Assembly (NCBI GenBank): GCA_033765235.1
Contig: JANRIG010000039.1
Coordinates: 124,001 to 188,000 of the forward strand
Reading direction: 5' to 3'
Origin: JANRIG01 sp033765235
Lineage (GTDB): Bacteria; Bacteroidota; Bacteroidia; Cytophagales; UBA9547
DNA length: 64,000 bases
The notes under the pieces are model-generated. The model was not told the DNA's origin, searched no databases, and was given only the letters and a program-made list of their open reading frames with translations. Shown here piece by piece: positions 36,085 through 45,353 of this stretch. Made by a program: the position numbers and the translations under genes. The stretch's first letter is position 1, and each line of letters opens with the position of its first letter.

Positions 36085-38157
36085 CTATGATTTTGAAAAT
36101 TTATAAATAGCCCTCAAGATAATTTCTCTGCCTATACTCGGTACAGGCATGGCATTGCCCATGTAGGGTTGTATAAAATTAATATTTGCATTGCCCAGGT
36201 CATACATTCCTAAATGCACATCTAATCCTTTGACTTTGAATATATTGCTATAGCTTATATTTACATTTATTTGCGCAAGCTTAGGATACTTTATTACCTC
36301 TGCAGCACCTGTAGTGTCAATAAACAATCCCAAAGAATATCTTTCTGAATATATATTTACAGAAGGGTTGATATATAAATTATCCATCAATCTGAATGAA
36401 CTGTAAAGGCTCACTTTGTGTGTAGGAAAAGCAAGATTAATATCTTTCACATCAGGTACTTTGTAGTCTTCTACTTCGTTGATACCTGCCGGAGCAAAAT
36501 TGTTAGAATAGTTGAGTGTGAAATTATAATATTTTTTTTGGAATTTTAGTTCTACCTCAGTACCTATACTACCGGTCTTGGTAGCATTGTAATAGGCTTC
36601 CTCATTATTGCCGGTGACTCCATATATAATAGGTTTATAAATATTTATATAATAAAAATTTCCTGTGATAAATAAATAGGACGACAATTTGCTTCCAAGT
36701 TCTAACTCTGCCACATCTGTCTCCTCAGGCTTAATATTTGGATTAAGGTTTATATTCTCCATAGATGGCGCTCTGAAAGCTCTGCTATACAATAACTTAA
36801 TGTGTACAGGACCTAATACTTGAGTGAACCCAATTCGAGGTGCTATGGCAGAGCCAAATACATTGTGAAGGGTATATCTCAAGCCACCTGTGATATTTAC
36901 AAACTTGGTGAATATAAGTGCTTGTGTGTATGCACTTATGGTATTAAAACTTATATTATTATTTTGGTTTATAAAAAATACGGTGTCTTTTTTATGTGCC
37001 CCTTCTGTGAATGCTTCTACCCCAGCTATTACATTGATATTGGGGTTTATGTCGTAGTTTGCATGTATGCCTCCTGCATATCTGTAGGCTTGTACCCTAT
37101 ATAGTGCCGTGTATGACAGTATATTACTGCCCACTGCATATTTGCCTGTGGCAGAGTCGTTTGATATTTCGTAGTGTTGGGTAGGCTTGTCTATATGCCA
37201 AGGTTTTTGGATAGATGTATTTATTTTGGGTGTAAGGGTGAGTTTGTCATTTATTTTCAATTCATATTTGAGTTCTGTGCTCCAGTTGTCAAATGCCAAT
37301 CTTGCAGGCGTAGCAGCGGCTTCTACATAATATGGAATGGTATTATATTGATACGTTTCATAGAAGTTTCTGAATTTTAGCCCTTTATATAATATGGCTA
37401 TGTTGCTGTTCACAGGGTATATTTGGCTATTATTTTGGGTATTGTGGGTGGTGCCGTAAGCATCTATATAGGGTATTTGGGTGCGCATGCCCTGCCCTGC
37501 ATAGACATGTGCAGATACATTTAGAGTATTATTATTGTTTTGATAACCGCCTCCCAGTGAGCCTGTTATCCTACTCATTGCTGTACCTGCTTCGTCTGCT
37601 GCTATTCCTGTATTTGCTCCTGCTTCTATACCTTGATAGTCTGCCCCGCTTTTGGTAATGATGTTTATCACACCCAGCTCAGCGTTGCCTCCGTATATGC
37701 TGCTGCCGGGTCCTCTTATTACTTCTATCCGCACAATATTGGTGATGTCAAACCTATTGCCAAAGTAGTTGGTAGAGTACATAAGTTCATTCATCTCCAA
37801 CCCATCTAACAATAGCAGTATTTTGCCTTCATGCCCCCAATTGCCTCTTATGCCCATGCCTATCACTCCTTGCACATCGTATCCAAATTGTATACCCGGC
37901 AGCATCCTAAGTACGTCTATAAGGTCGCGGGCACCCATATTGCGTATTTCTTGCCCGCTAATGACAGATACAATGCCAGGGCTCTCACGTGTGGTGAGCG
38001 ACTTTTTGGAGGCTATGCTCACTTCCAACTTGAGCAGGTCTTCGAGGCTCATCTCCATCATACGGTTCACGTCCAGTGAGTCGAGCGGTGGGTTGCCATA
38101 CGCTGATATACTGATAGATACGAGCAAGAGTACTGATAATATTTTATGTGCCATCAT
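36085..38157 (-). CDS. TonB-dependent outer-membrane receptor
   Basis: 690 residues. A signal peptide ends near AYGNPP. A short N-terminal stretch ending in SIASKKSLTTRESPG precedes the plug domain, which shows VISGQEIRNMGARDLIDVL, DGLEMNE, IEVIRGPGSSIYGG and INIITKSG. The rest is a 22-strand barrel ending in ILRAIYKFSKS. The carboxypeptidase-like beta-sandwich common in SusC-type receptors is absent, so this is a CirA/BtuB-like short receptor. The substrate (metal, siderophore or cobalamin) cannot be told. It has no SusD partner. A decayed barrel pseudogene lies directly upstream. Confidence 0.93.
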   Translation of the reverse strand: MMAHKILSVLLLVSISISAYGNPPLDSLDVNRMMEMSLEDLLKLEVSIASKKSLTTRESPGIVSVISGQEIRNMGARDLIDVLRMLPGIQFGYDVQGVIGMGIRGNWGHEGKILLLLDGLEMNELMYSTNYFGNRFDITNIVRIEVIRGPGSSIYGGNAELGVINIITKSGADYQGIEAGANTGIAADEAGTAMSRITGSLGGGYQNNNNTLNVSAHVYAGQGMRTQIPYIDAYGTTHNTQNNSQIYPVNSNIAILYKGLKFRNFYETYQYNTIPYYVEAAATPARLAFDNWSTELKYELKINDKLTLTPKINTSIQKPWHIDKPTQHYEISNDSATGKYAVGSNILSYTALYRVQAYRYAGGIHANYDINPNINVIAGVEAFTEGAHKKDTVFFINQNNNISFNTISAYTQALIFTKFVNITGGLRYTLHNVFGSAIAPRIGFTQVLGPVHIKLLYSRAFRAPSMENINLNPNIKPEETDVAELELGSKLSSYLFITGNFYYINIYKPIIYGVTGNNEEAYYNATKTGSIGTEVELKFQKKYYNFTLNYSNNFAPAGINEVEDYKVPDVKDINLAFPTHKVSLYSSFRLMDNLYINPSVNIYSERYSLGLFIDTTGAAEVIKYPKLAQINVNISYSNIFKVKGLDVHLGMYDLGNANINFIQPYMGNAMPVPSIGREIILRAIYKFSKS

Positions 38158-38266
38158 TGGTGTAATTTTTATGGCTAAATGTAAATATTAAGTGTTATCT
38201 TACTATTACCTCAATATTATATTGATGTTAAGTTTTATAGAGTGTGGTAAACAGCGGTACTTGATA

Positions 38267-39036
38267 CTATCTTATGATATAGCTCACAAATATGCCTGTG
38301 CTGAATGTTTGGTTGTCAGGTACATGAGTTACATATTCTATATTTGGTGTACTAATAATTGGTGCATCACTTACACCCTGTTGATTGGTATACCCTGCTA
38401 CACCTTTAGCATAAATATTTTTGTCACTGATACAAGTTTCAAAAGTAGCCCCCGGCTCTACCTTGCGATACCGATACGATAGTTCTACACAAAAAAAATG
38501 TACAAAATCTGACCTGTATTGATAGGGTTGGTTTATGACTATGATTTTGCCTGACTTGTAGCCTACTCCCAATTTTATATTTTTGTAATATAAGCCTGTT
38601 AATAATTTGAGATAGAGGTTATATTATTCAATATTGTAGGTGTTAATAATAATTAAATCATTAATATCATTATTTTCTGATACACCAATGTTTCGTAATT
38701 GAATAACTGGTTTTATGTTTTGCTTCATTGTATAGTTATACCTACCCGCACCCATGAAAAATTGCGTAAAAAATATTTGCCTAATTTGGTAAATACATCA
38801 GCCGAAACATCAAGGTTTATGCTACCGCTATAGGTTATTTGCGTATTTACATTTGGCTGGTTGATAATACCTCCCGTGTACATACACCCTACCCTGAGCC
38901 TAAAATTTGTTTTGGAGGATGTGGTATCATTGTTGTTTTGAGAGTAACCATATACATACAGTGTGCAAAAAATAATGATAGTGTGTAATATTTTTTCATG
39001 TTTATGAAATTTATTTGCTATATTACATATCTTCAT
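38267..39036 (-). pseudogene. Decayed outer-membrane barrel protein (frameshift plus stop)
   Basis: Three pieces join on the minus strand. The first (39036 to 38725) encodes a signal peptide ending GYSQ and barrel strands ending RVGITIQ. A shift of one base at the overlapping ATGA (38728) lets the frame continue with MKQNIKPVIQLRNIGVSEN to a TAA at about 38626. After that stop the same frame resumes as YNLYLKLLTGLYYKNIKLG, running straight into the piece that ends at 38267 with FSTGIFVSYIIR. Joined, it would be about 255 residues, a typical small outer-membrane barrel. One frameshift and one nonsense codon are enough to explain the breakage; sequencing error cannot be excluded. Confidence 0.7.
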
Positions 39037-39175
39037 TAAACAAATCAGCCATTGTCACTTGATTTTCTCATAGCGCATACCCAAACTTTGCTGATAATAT
39101 AAAGAGTAATTCACATATCTATTGTATATGCAACTTTAATATTTGCTTTGCAACCTTTTAAGTACAAGGAGGTTA

Positions 39176-40906
39176 TCACTTCATCAATTTTTGCCTGATA
39201 AATTCAAATTTTACATTAGTATATTCATCAGGTAGGCCATGACCTGCGTGAGGGTATATCACATATTGTTTGGGTACTGAAAGATTGTTGTACATGGCAA
39301 AGTTTATGTGAGGCGGGCATATATCGTCTTTGAGCCCTACTCCCATGAGCACAGGGCATTTGACCCACGGTGCTAAGTTTTTGATATCTATGTAGCTGAG
39401 GGTATGGTATACTTTGTCCCATGTGCTTGCTTTGTCTGTTTCCACCAATTTTTTAAACTCATAAGCAGGCCAGTTGCCTACCACAAAATAGTCTTTGAAA
39501 TCGGACAAAAAGGGTACTCCGGGCACACATACTTTGATACGCTCAGGGTTGAGTGCAGCTGTGGCTATGCTCAGTGCTCCACCTTGGCTGCCACCTTCCA
39601 CTCCTACACGCGTGGTATCTACCTCATTTCTCGAAAATAAGAAGTCTAATGCACGCCTGCAATCCATATAGGCACCTCTGTATATGTACATTTCTTTATC
39701 ATTGATTTGGTGCTGCAAATATCCGGGGAAGCCGGGGTTAATATTGTCTTTGCTAAAGCCATGTCCTCTGATATTGAGCCCCATTACTATCATATCATCT
39801 GATTGGTAATGGTATTTATCAGTAAGTTTCAAGTAGCTGCTGTAGCCTTGCACGTGTAGCAATGCCGGGTATTTACCTTGTTTTTTGGGCACTGAGTACC
39901 ATGCCCTTACCAATACATTGCCCAATGACCTCATCTCCACCACATACATGTTTTTATTACCTTTAGACAATGAATCTACTATAATGATATTGTACTGAGG
40001 AGCTACCGCTGCAAGTTCTTTTTTGGCACGGTTCCAATAGTCGGCAAAATCGGGTTGGGCATCTGTGGGTGAGAGTACTTTCTCAGGTTCACAGGCAAAT
40101 GTGCTGATGTGGGTTTTGTGTGCCAACGGACTTTGATAATCTATGATAAGTTGATAAAAACCCGGCTGCATATCGGGTATGCTCACAGGCATATTTGTGG
40201 TGCTATTTTTCTTTACGGTAGCGGGTATTGATTTTTCATAGGTAATTTTCCCAAAATCATTTCTTACCGTAATATTTGCACTGCCTTTGAAATCTATATA
40301 AAAGGTATTTTTGAGTTGAATATTACATTTTACATCTTTGGCAGACAAAAATACATGGTTTGTCACAGGAAATACTGCTGAAATATCAAAACTATCATCA
40401 AACCCCTTGACAGATAGTGACAAAGGGTCGCCATATATGCCACCATTGCCACTTCCGTCATACACCCTCACTGCTACGAGATTGGGAGCGTCCCATTTTA
40501 CCTTATCCGCAGGTATGGTGTACTCTCTGTATTGGTCATATGCATTTAGAAAATTAGGCGGAAAGCTGCCTGTCTTACCTATGAGCTCGCCATTGAAGTA
40601 AGTTTCGTCAGCATCGTCTATTTTGGCCAACTTGAGTATTAGTCCTCCCATTTTTTGGGCATCGCTCTTGAAAGAGGAAGGTATAGTGATAGATTGCCTG
40701 TACCAAGCTATGCCATCATAGTTTTCAAATCCTTGTTTTTCAAATACAATACCTGCATATATTTCACTCCATTGTGCATCAGCATAGGTGTTGTTTTTCC
40801 ATTGCATATCGTCTCCGGTTTTAAATTTCCACTTACCGCTAAGTAGATTTTGGCTATGCAACGTGACGTATGAAATTACAAGAAAAATAGTAAATAATTT
40901 GCTCAT
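39176..40906 (-). CDS. Secreted CE7-type acetylxylan esterase with N-terminal jelly-roll
   Basis: 576 residues. A signal peptide ends near TLHSQ. The N-terminal part (about 20-170) resembles the galactose-binding jelly-roll of GH2 enzymes: GIAWYRQSITIP, FNGELIGKTG and NLVAVRVYD. The C-terminal AXE1 alpha/beta hydrolase (about 285-576) has RGHGFS, nucleophile Ser in EGGSQGG, an Asp in GLKDDICPP and His in HAGHG. Acetylxylan esterases and cephalosporin deacetylases of CE7 remove acetyl groups from short xylo-oligosaccharides. Its neighbours frr and pyrH are unrelated, so co-transcription with them is probably incidental. Confidence 0.88.
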   Translation of the reverse strand: MSKLFTIFLVISYVTLHSQNLLSGKWKFKTGDDMQWKNNTYADAQWSEIYAGIVFEKQGFENYDGIAWYRQSITIPSSFKSDAQKMGGLILKLAKIDDADETYFNGELIGKTGSFPPNFLNAYDQYREYTIPADKVKWDAPNLVAVRVYDGSGNGGIYGDPLSLSVKGFDDSFDISAVFPVTNHVFLSAKDVKCNIQLKNTFYIDFKGSANITVRNDFGKITYEKSIPATVKKNSTTNMPVSIPDMQPGFYQLIIDYQSPLAHKTHISTFACEPEKVLSPTDAQPDFADYWNRAKKELAAVAPQYNIIIVDSLSKGNKNMYVVEMRSLGNVLVRAWYSVPKKQGKYPALLHVQGYSSYLKLTDKYHYQSDDMIVMGLNIRGHGFSKDNINPGFPGYLQHQINDKEMYIYRGAYMDCRRALDFLFSRNEVDTTRVGVEGGSQGGALSIATAALNPERIKVCVPGVPFLSDFKDYFVVGNWPAYEFKKLVETDKASTWDKVYHTLSYIDIKNLAPWVKCPVLMGVGLKDDICPPHINFAMYNNLSVPKQYVIYPHAGHGLPDEYTNVKFEFIRQKLMK

Positions 40907-40944
40907 AATTAATATGTTAATATAAATAAATGTTTATTATAAAT

Positions 40945-41508
40945 TTATACAGTCATGATTTCTACTTCTTTTTTGCTGCATAGGTCATCTACCTTGGCTA
41001 CATAGCTGTCTGTATATTTTTGTACTTCTGCTTCGCCTTTTTTGGCTTCGTCTTCTGCCACACCTTCTTTTTGAAGTTTTTTTATTTCTTCATTTATATC
41101 TTTTCTAATATTTCGTATGCTTACTTTTGCATTTTCGCCTTCGTGTTTCACCTGCTTTACCAACTGCTTGCGCCTTTCCTCTGTGAGTGGGGGTACAGCT
41201 ATGAGTACCACTTCGCCATTATTTTGAGGGTTAAAGCCCAAGTCGCTGTTGCGTATCGCTTTTTCTATTTCACCTATGATATTTTTTTCAAAAGGTTTTA
41301 TAGACAGTGTGCGCGCATCGGTAGTAGATATTGATGAGACTTGATTGAGTGGTGTATTTGCACCATAGTAAAGCACTGTAATACCGTCGAGCATTGAGGG
41401 AGTAGCCCTACCTGCTCGTATCTTAGTGAGCTCACCTGCAAGGTGTTTGATGGCTTTTTCCATGGCATCGTCACACTCATCGAGGTATAGTTGTATATTT
41501 TCATCCAT
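40945..41508 (-). CDS. frr: Ribosome recycling factor
   Basis: 187 residues, normal length. The three-helix bundle ends and the hinge region are recognisable from LTKIRAGRATPSML, then IKPFEKNIIGEIEKAI and the VPPLTEERRKQLVKQ segment. With EF-G it splits post-termination ribosomes. It starts 22 nt after pyrH, the usual order. Confidence 0.97.
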   Translation of the reverse strand: MDENIQLYLDECDDAMEKAIKHLAGELTKIRAGRATPSMLDGITVLYYGANTPLNQVSSISTTDARTLSIKPFEKNIIGEIEKAIRNSDLGFNPQNNGEVVLIAVPPLTEERRKQLVKQVKHEGENAKVSIRNIRKDINEEIKKLQKEGVAEDEAKKGEAEVQKYTDSYVAKVDDLCSKKEVEIMTV

Positions 41509-41530
41509 AAATTTATTTTAAGAGTATATA

Positions 41531-42238
41531 TTATATTGTAACTAATGTGCCTATATTTTCGCCTTGTACAATTTTGCCAAGGTTTCCTTTTTTGTTTATA
41601 TCAAATACTATAATGGGCAATTTATTCTCTTTGCAAAGTGTAAATGCAGTCATATCCATTACCTTAAGGTTTTTATTATATGCTTCATCAAATGTGATGG
41701 TATCGTACTTGGTGGCATTTTTATCTTTTTCAGGGTCTGCGGTGTATATGCCATCTACTCTGGTGCCCTTGAGCACCACATTGGCACTTATTTCTATAGC
41801 TCTGAGGCTTGCAGCAGAGTCTGTAGTGAAATAGGGGTTGCCGGTGCCACCGCCAAATATTACTACTCTGCCTTTTTCAAGATGCCTGAGTGCTCTTCTG
41901 CGTATAAATGGCTCACACACGGAGTTTATCTGTATGGCAGACATGAGTCTGGTTTGTACATCTATTTTTTCGAGAGCAGACTGTATGGCCATACCGTTTA
42001 TCACTGTAGCAAGCATACCCATATAGTCGCCCTGCACACGGTCTATGCCTGCTTCCAAAGCATAGCTGCCTCTGTATATATTGCCTCCGCCAATTACTAT
42101 GGCTATTTGCACACCTGTTTTGTATGCATCTTTTATTTCATTGGCATATTGAGAGAGTATGGCAGGGTCTATGGTCTCGTCATGTGCACTTTGTAATGAT
42201 TCGCCGCTGAGCTTGAGTAGTATTCGTTTATATTTCAT
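41531..42238 (-). CDS. pyrH: UMP kinase
   Basis: 235-residue bacterial UMP kinase of the amino-acid-kinase fold. The N-terminal KRILLKLSGESLQ binds phosphate; AIVIGGGNIYRG, DRVQGDYMGMLATVING and IFGGGTGNPYFTTDSAA are diagnostic. It makes UDP and is normally feedback-inhibited by UTP. It is followed by frr as in most bacteria, but tsf is not upstream. A TAATTTTG box lies about 70 nt upstream. Confidence 0.97.
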   Translation of the reverse strand: MKYKRILLKLSGESLQSAHDETIDPAILSQYANEIKDAYKTGVQIAIVIGGGNIYRGSYALEAGIDRVQGDYMGMLATVINGMAIQSALEKIDVQTRLMSAIQINSVCEPFIRRRALRHLEKGRVVIFGGGTGNPYFTTDSAASLRAIEISANVVLKGTRVDGIYTADPEKDKNATKYDTITFDEAYNKNLKVMDMTAFTLCKENKLPIIVFDINKKGNLGKIVQGENIGTLVTI

Positions 42239-42548
42239 GAAAAATTAATATCAACTGATAAAATTGGGTTAAAATCTGACAATATTGAACATAATATTCA
42301 GTGTTTGCAAAATTATTGTTAAAATATGAAAAGTAATTTTTTTCTACCTTCAATCTTAAATTATAAATTTAAACTATACTCCTTACATTTTTGCCCTTAC
42401 TGTGGTACCGGCCTTTTAGAGTACGAATGATAGCATACGCCACTGCGATTATTATATTTGCCAACTTTCAAAAAGTAGTCAAATTGTTTGCGGGTATAAT
42501 GAACTTATAAGTATAGCCAAGAAAGCATCTAAAATCACTTTCTACACA
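42239..42548. other. Intergenic region between pyrH and the aminotransferase gene
   Basis: This 310-nt gap holds the probable pyrH promoter (42308-42315). Otherwise it is AT-rich sequence in which I see no gene, repeat or clear terminator. Confidence 0.6.
42308..42315 (-). promoter_or_regulatory. -7 box of pyrH (TAATTTTG)
   Basis: On the minus strand TAATTTTG fits TAnnTTTG and lies 69 nt before the pyrH ATG, giving a leader of about 65 nt. No strong -33 element was found. Confidence 0.45.
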
Positions 42549-43709
42549 TCAGCCTCTCTCTTTTATTCGCTTCAGTGCTTCTGTAAACTGTGCCTCCTCT
42601 GAGCATACTGATACTCTCAAATATCCCTCGCCATTGCTGCCAAATATAAAGCCAGGGGTAATGAACACATGGCATTTTTGTAAATAATGTTCTGTGAGTT
42701 CCTCAGAGTTTTTATATTTTTTGGGTATGCGTGCCCATACAAACATACCTACCTGTCCATGGTCATATGCTGCACCTATATGGTCTAATATTTGCCAAAT
42801 AATATCGCGTCTGCGGCTGTAAATAGCATTTTGCTCGGTATGCCACTCCGCACTGTTGTGACAGGCAGCCACTGAGGCATGCTGTATAGGCAAAAAAGTA
42901 CCTGAGTCTATGTTGCTTTTTACTTTGAGTATGCTCTGTATATATTCGTGGTGGCCTACCACCAAACCTACTCTCCACCCTGCCATATTGTGCGACTTGC
43001 TCATAGAGTTGAGCTCAAGGGCTACTTCTTTGCCTCCGGCATAAGTGAGTATGCTGAGTTGGTTATGATTGAGAATAGAGCTGTACGGATTGTCATGTAC
43101 TATGAGAAATTTATATTTATGGGCAAGTTTTATGGCATTTTCAAATACCGCATGGGTGGCAGGTGCGCCTGTGGGCATGTTAGGATAGTTGAGCCACATC
43201 ACTTTCACATTGCTTAGGTCTTGGTTTTCAAGAGCTTGCCAATCCGGATACCAATTGTTTTTTTCGAGCAAATCATAATATCTCACCTTGCCGCCTACCA
43301 ATCTGGCCACTGATGAGTAAGTAGGATATCCCGGGTTGGGTACCAATACCTCATCGCCGGGGTTTATGAAGGTAAGGCTCGTATGCATAATGCCTTCTTT
43401 GGAGCCAAGCAATGGAAGTATCTCATTATCAGGGTTTAAATCTACATTGTAGAGAGACTTATATTTGTCAGCAAATGCTTTTCTGAATTCTAATATGCCC
43501 TGATATGTTTGGTAGCCGTGGCTTTTAGGATTTTTTGCAGATTGTATGAGCGCATCTATAGTAGCTTGTGAGGGTGCTAAGTCAGGGCTGCCAATACCCA
43601 AATTTATAACATCTGTACCCTGCTGGCGCATTTTGGCTATTTCTTTGAGCTTCAGTGAAAAATAGTATTCTTTGGTATCAATAAGCCTCTCGGCGGGTGC
43701 TATCATCAT
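42549..43709 (-). CDS. PLP-dependent class I/II aminotransferase, probably aromatic
   Basis: 386 residues of fold-type I. The N-terminal INLGIGSPDL and the TYQGILEFRKAFA region are typical, VLVPNPGYPTYSS and LNYPNMPTGA hold the cofactor and substrate, and the PLP lysine is in SMSKSHNMAGWRVG. It resembles LL-diaminopimelate and aspartate aminotransferases. The neighbouring pheA, 15 nt upstream on the same strand, suggests that it makes Phe or Tyr from phenylpyruvate or hydroxyphenylpyruvate, or transaminates prephenate. That role is inference from the operon. Confidence 0.9.
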   Translation of the reverse strand: MMIAPAERLIDTKEYYFSLKLKEIAKMRQQGTDVINLGIGSPDLAPSQATIDALIQSAKNPKSHGYQTYQGILEFRKAFADKYKSLYNVDLNPDNEILPLLGSKEGIMHTSLTFINPGDEVLVPNPGYPTYSSVARLVGGKVRYYDLLEKNNWYPDWQALENQDLSNVKVMWLNYPNMPTGAPATHAVFENAIKLAHKYKFLIVHDNPYSSILNHNQLSILTYAGGKEVALELNSMSKSHNMAGWRVGLVVGHHEYIQSILKVKSNIDSGTFLPIQHASVAACHNSAEWHTEQNAIYSRRRDIIWQILDHIGAAYDHGQVGMFVWARIPKKYKNSEELTEHYLQKCHVFITPGFIFGSNGEGYLRVSVCSEEAQFTEALKRIKERG

Positions 43710-43724
43710 TTATTATTCAGTTAT

Positions 43725-44537
43725 TTATAATCCTTGTTTGTATTTTCCCAATAATTTATAATATGTAGTGCAAGTACCCAATTTATCCATCAATGCATCC
43801 AGCATATGTACATGCTCATAGGTAATATCTATATTAAAGTAATATTCCCATGCCTTGCCTGTAAACGGATTGGTCTGCAAGGTCATTATATTTATATTCA
43901 GTTCATTAATAAGATTTATTACTTTCAATAGGCTTCCTTTTTGGTGCGAAATATTGAAGCAAATACTGGCTTTATTTGCCTCCTCTATGTTATTATATTG
44001 TCTGTCTAATATCAAAAATCTGGTAAAATTTTGGTCAGAATCTTCTATATTTTTTTGTATTATTTCAAGGTTGTATTGTGAAGCCACTCCACTGCCCGCT
44101 ATTGCAGCTACTCCTGATTTATTATTGTCTGCAATATATTTGGCCATAAGGGCTGTATCTATGTCTTCTACCAACTTTATGTGTGGATATTGCTGAAAAA
44201 ATGCCATACATTGCATAAGAGCCACAGGGTGGGTACGCACCTCGAGTATATCATGTATTGTTTGCCCGGGCAGTGCCATAAGCATATGCTCAATCCTCAG
44301 TGCTGTTTCGCCGCGTATCACATAGTCACTGTTGCGCAACAGGCTATAGTTGAACAATATAGTACCTGCAATTGTATTTTCTATGGCCATCACGGCTTTG
44401 TCTGCATGCCCAGTATTCAATGCTTTGAACAATGCCGGAAATGACTCACACATGACCAAATCAGGCATGTGTCCAAAATATTTTTGTGCTGCCAGTGCGT
44501 GAAACGACCCCTCATAACCTTGTATTGCTACCCTCAT
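43725..44537 (-). CDS. pheA: Prephenate dehydratase
   Basis: 270-residue stand-alone prephenate dehydratase without chorismate mutase. The N-terminal VAIQGYEGSFH begins the catalytic domain; AIENTIAGTI is the conserved strand-loop; and the substrate TRF motif is in FTRFLIL. An ACT regulatory domain (about 185-265) begins with ICFNISHQKGSL and binds phenylalanine in homologues. It is the first gene of a two-gene operon with the aminotransferase. The upstream region is shared with the divergent rsmI gene. Confidence 0.95.
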   Translation of the reverse strand: MRVAIQGYEGSFHALAAQKYFGHMPDLVMCESFPALFKALNTGHADKAVMAIENTIAGTILFNYSLLRNSDYVIRGETALRIEHMLMALPGQTIHDILEVRTHPVALMQCMAFFQQYPHIKLVEDIDTALMAKYIADNNKSGVAAIAGSGVASQYNLEIIQKNIEDSDQNFTRFLILDRQYNNIEEANKASICFNISHQKGSLLKVINLINELNINIMTLQTNPFTGKAWEYYFNIDITYEHVHMLDALMDKLGTCTTYYKLLGKYKQGL

Positions 44538-44622
44538 TTATCAGAAAATTGTGCAAAAAAAATAGAAAAAATCGTGTTGTACAAAAATATTTACCACAAC
44601 TTTGTTTAATTATCTCATAAAT

Positions 44623-45294
44623 ATGCCCCTCACACTTGTACCTACCCCCATTGGCAATCTTGAAGATATGACTTACAGGGCAGTGAATGTACTCAAATAC
44701 TGCCATACCATATTATGCGAAGACACCCGTACAAGTTCGGTATTGCTCAAACATTATGACATACATAAGCCTCTTATGAGCTATCATGCATTCAATGAGC
44801 ACAAAATACTAAATAACATCATAGAAAAACTCAAAAAAAATGAACACTTATGCCTTATCACAGATGCAGGTACTCCTGGCATAAGTGACCCCGGATTTTT
44901 GTTGGTGAGAGAATGTATAAAAAATAATATCTCTGTAGAATGCTTGCCGGGAGCCACCGCATTTGTGCCTGCCCTTGCAAAGTCAGGCCTCCCTTGCGAC
45001 AGATTTGTATTTGAAGGATTTATACCTGTAAAAAAAGGCAGAACTACACTACTCAAGACATTAGCCAATGAAGCGCGTACCTTGATATTTTATGAGTCGC
45101 CACACAAGTTGCTCAAAACTTTGAATGATTTTAATACATATTTTGGTGCAGAAAGACCTTGCGCAGTATCAAGAGAAATAAGTAAAAAATTTGAAGAAAC
45201 ATATAATGGCACCATTGCAGAAGCATTGGCCTATTTCACGCAAAAAGAAGGCAAAGGTGAGTTTGTAATAATCATTCAGGGTAAAAATTCTTGA
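44623..45294 (+). CDS. rsmI: 16S rRNA 2'-O-ribose C1402 methyltransferase
   Basis: Tetrapyrrole-methylase-fold enzyme that 2'-O-methylates C1402 of 16S rRNA. The start MPLTLVPTPIGNLEDMTYRA is canonical, so ATG at 44623 is used although the frame is open from a TTG at 44602. CEDTRTSSVLL, DAGTPGISDPG and CLPGATAFVPAL are the SAM and substrate loops, and REISKKFEE follows. The length is 223 residues, without the C-terminal HTH extension of some homologues. Confidence 0.96.
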   Translation: MPLTLVPTPIGNLEDMTYRAVNVLKYCHTILCEDTRTSSVLLKHYDIHKPLMSYHAFNEHKILNNIIEKLKKNEHLCLITDAGTPGISDPGFLLVRECIKNNISVECLPGATAFVPALAKSGLPCDRFVFEGFIPVKKGRTTLLKTLANEARTLIFYESPHKLLKTLNDFNTYFGAERPCAVSREISKKFEETYNGTIAEALAYFTQKEGKGEFVIIIQGKNS

Positions 45295-45322
45295 TTATTA
45301 ATATCTTTATCACAAAAAAAAT

Positions 45323-45330
45323 TATATTTG
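45323..45330 (+). promoter_or_regulatory. -7 box of the TPR-CHAT gene (TATATTTG)
   Basis: TATATTTG fits TAnnTTTG and lies 23 nt before the ATG at 45354, giving a leader of about 19 nt. No clear -33 element was found. Confidence 0.5.
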
Positions 45331-45353
45331 TAGATAAATAATCCATAATTGCC

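Noticed and set aside
41564..42196. Plus-strand reading frame of 210 codons opposite pyrH
   Set aside because: pyrH carries all diagnostic motifs; the antisense product is rich in Tyr, His and Ser, as expected from a shadow frame.
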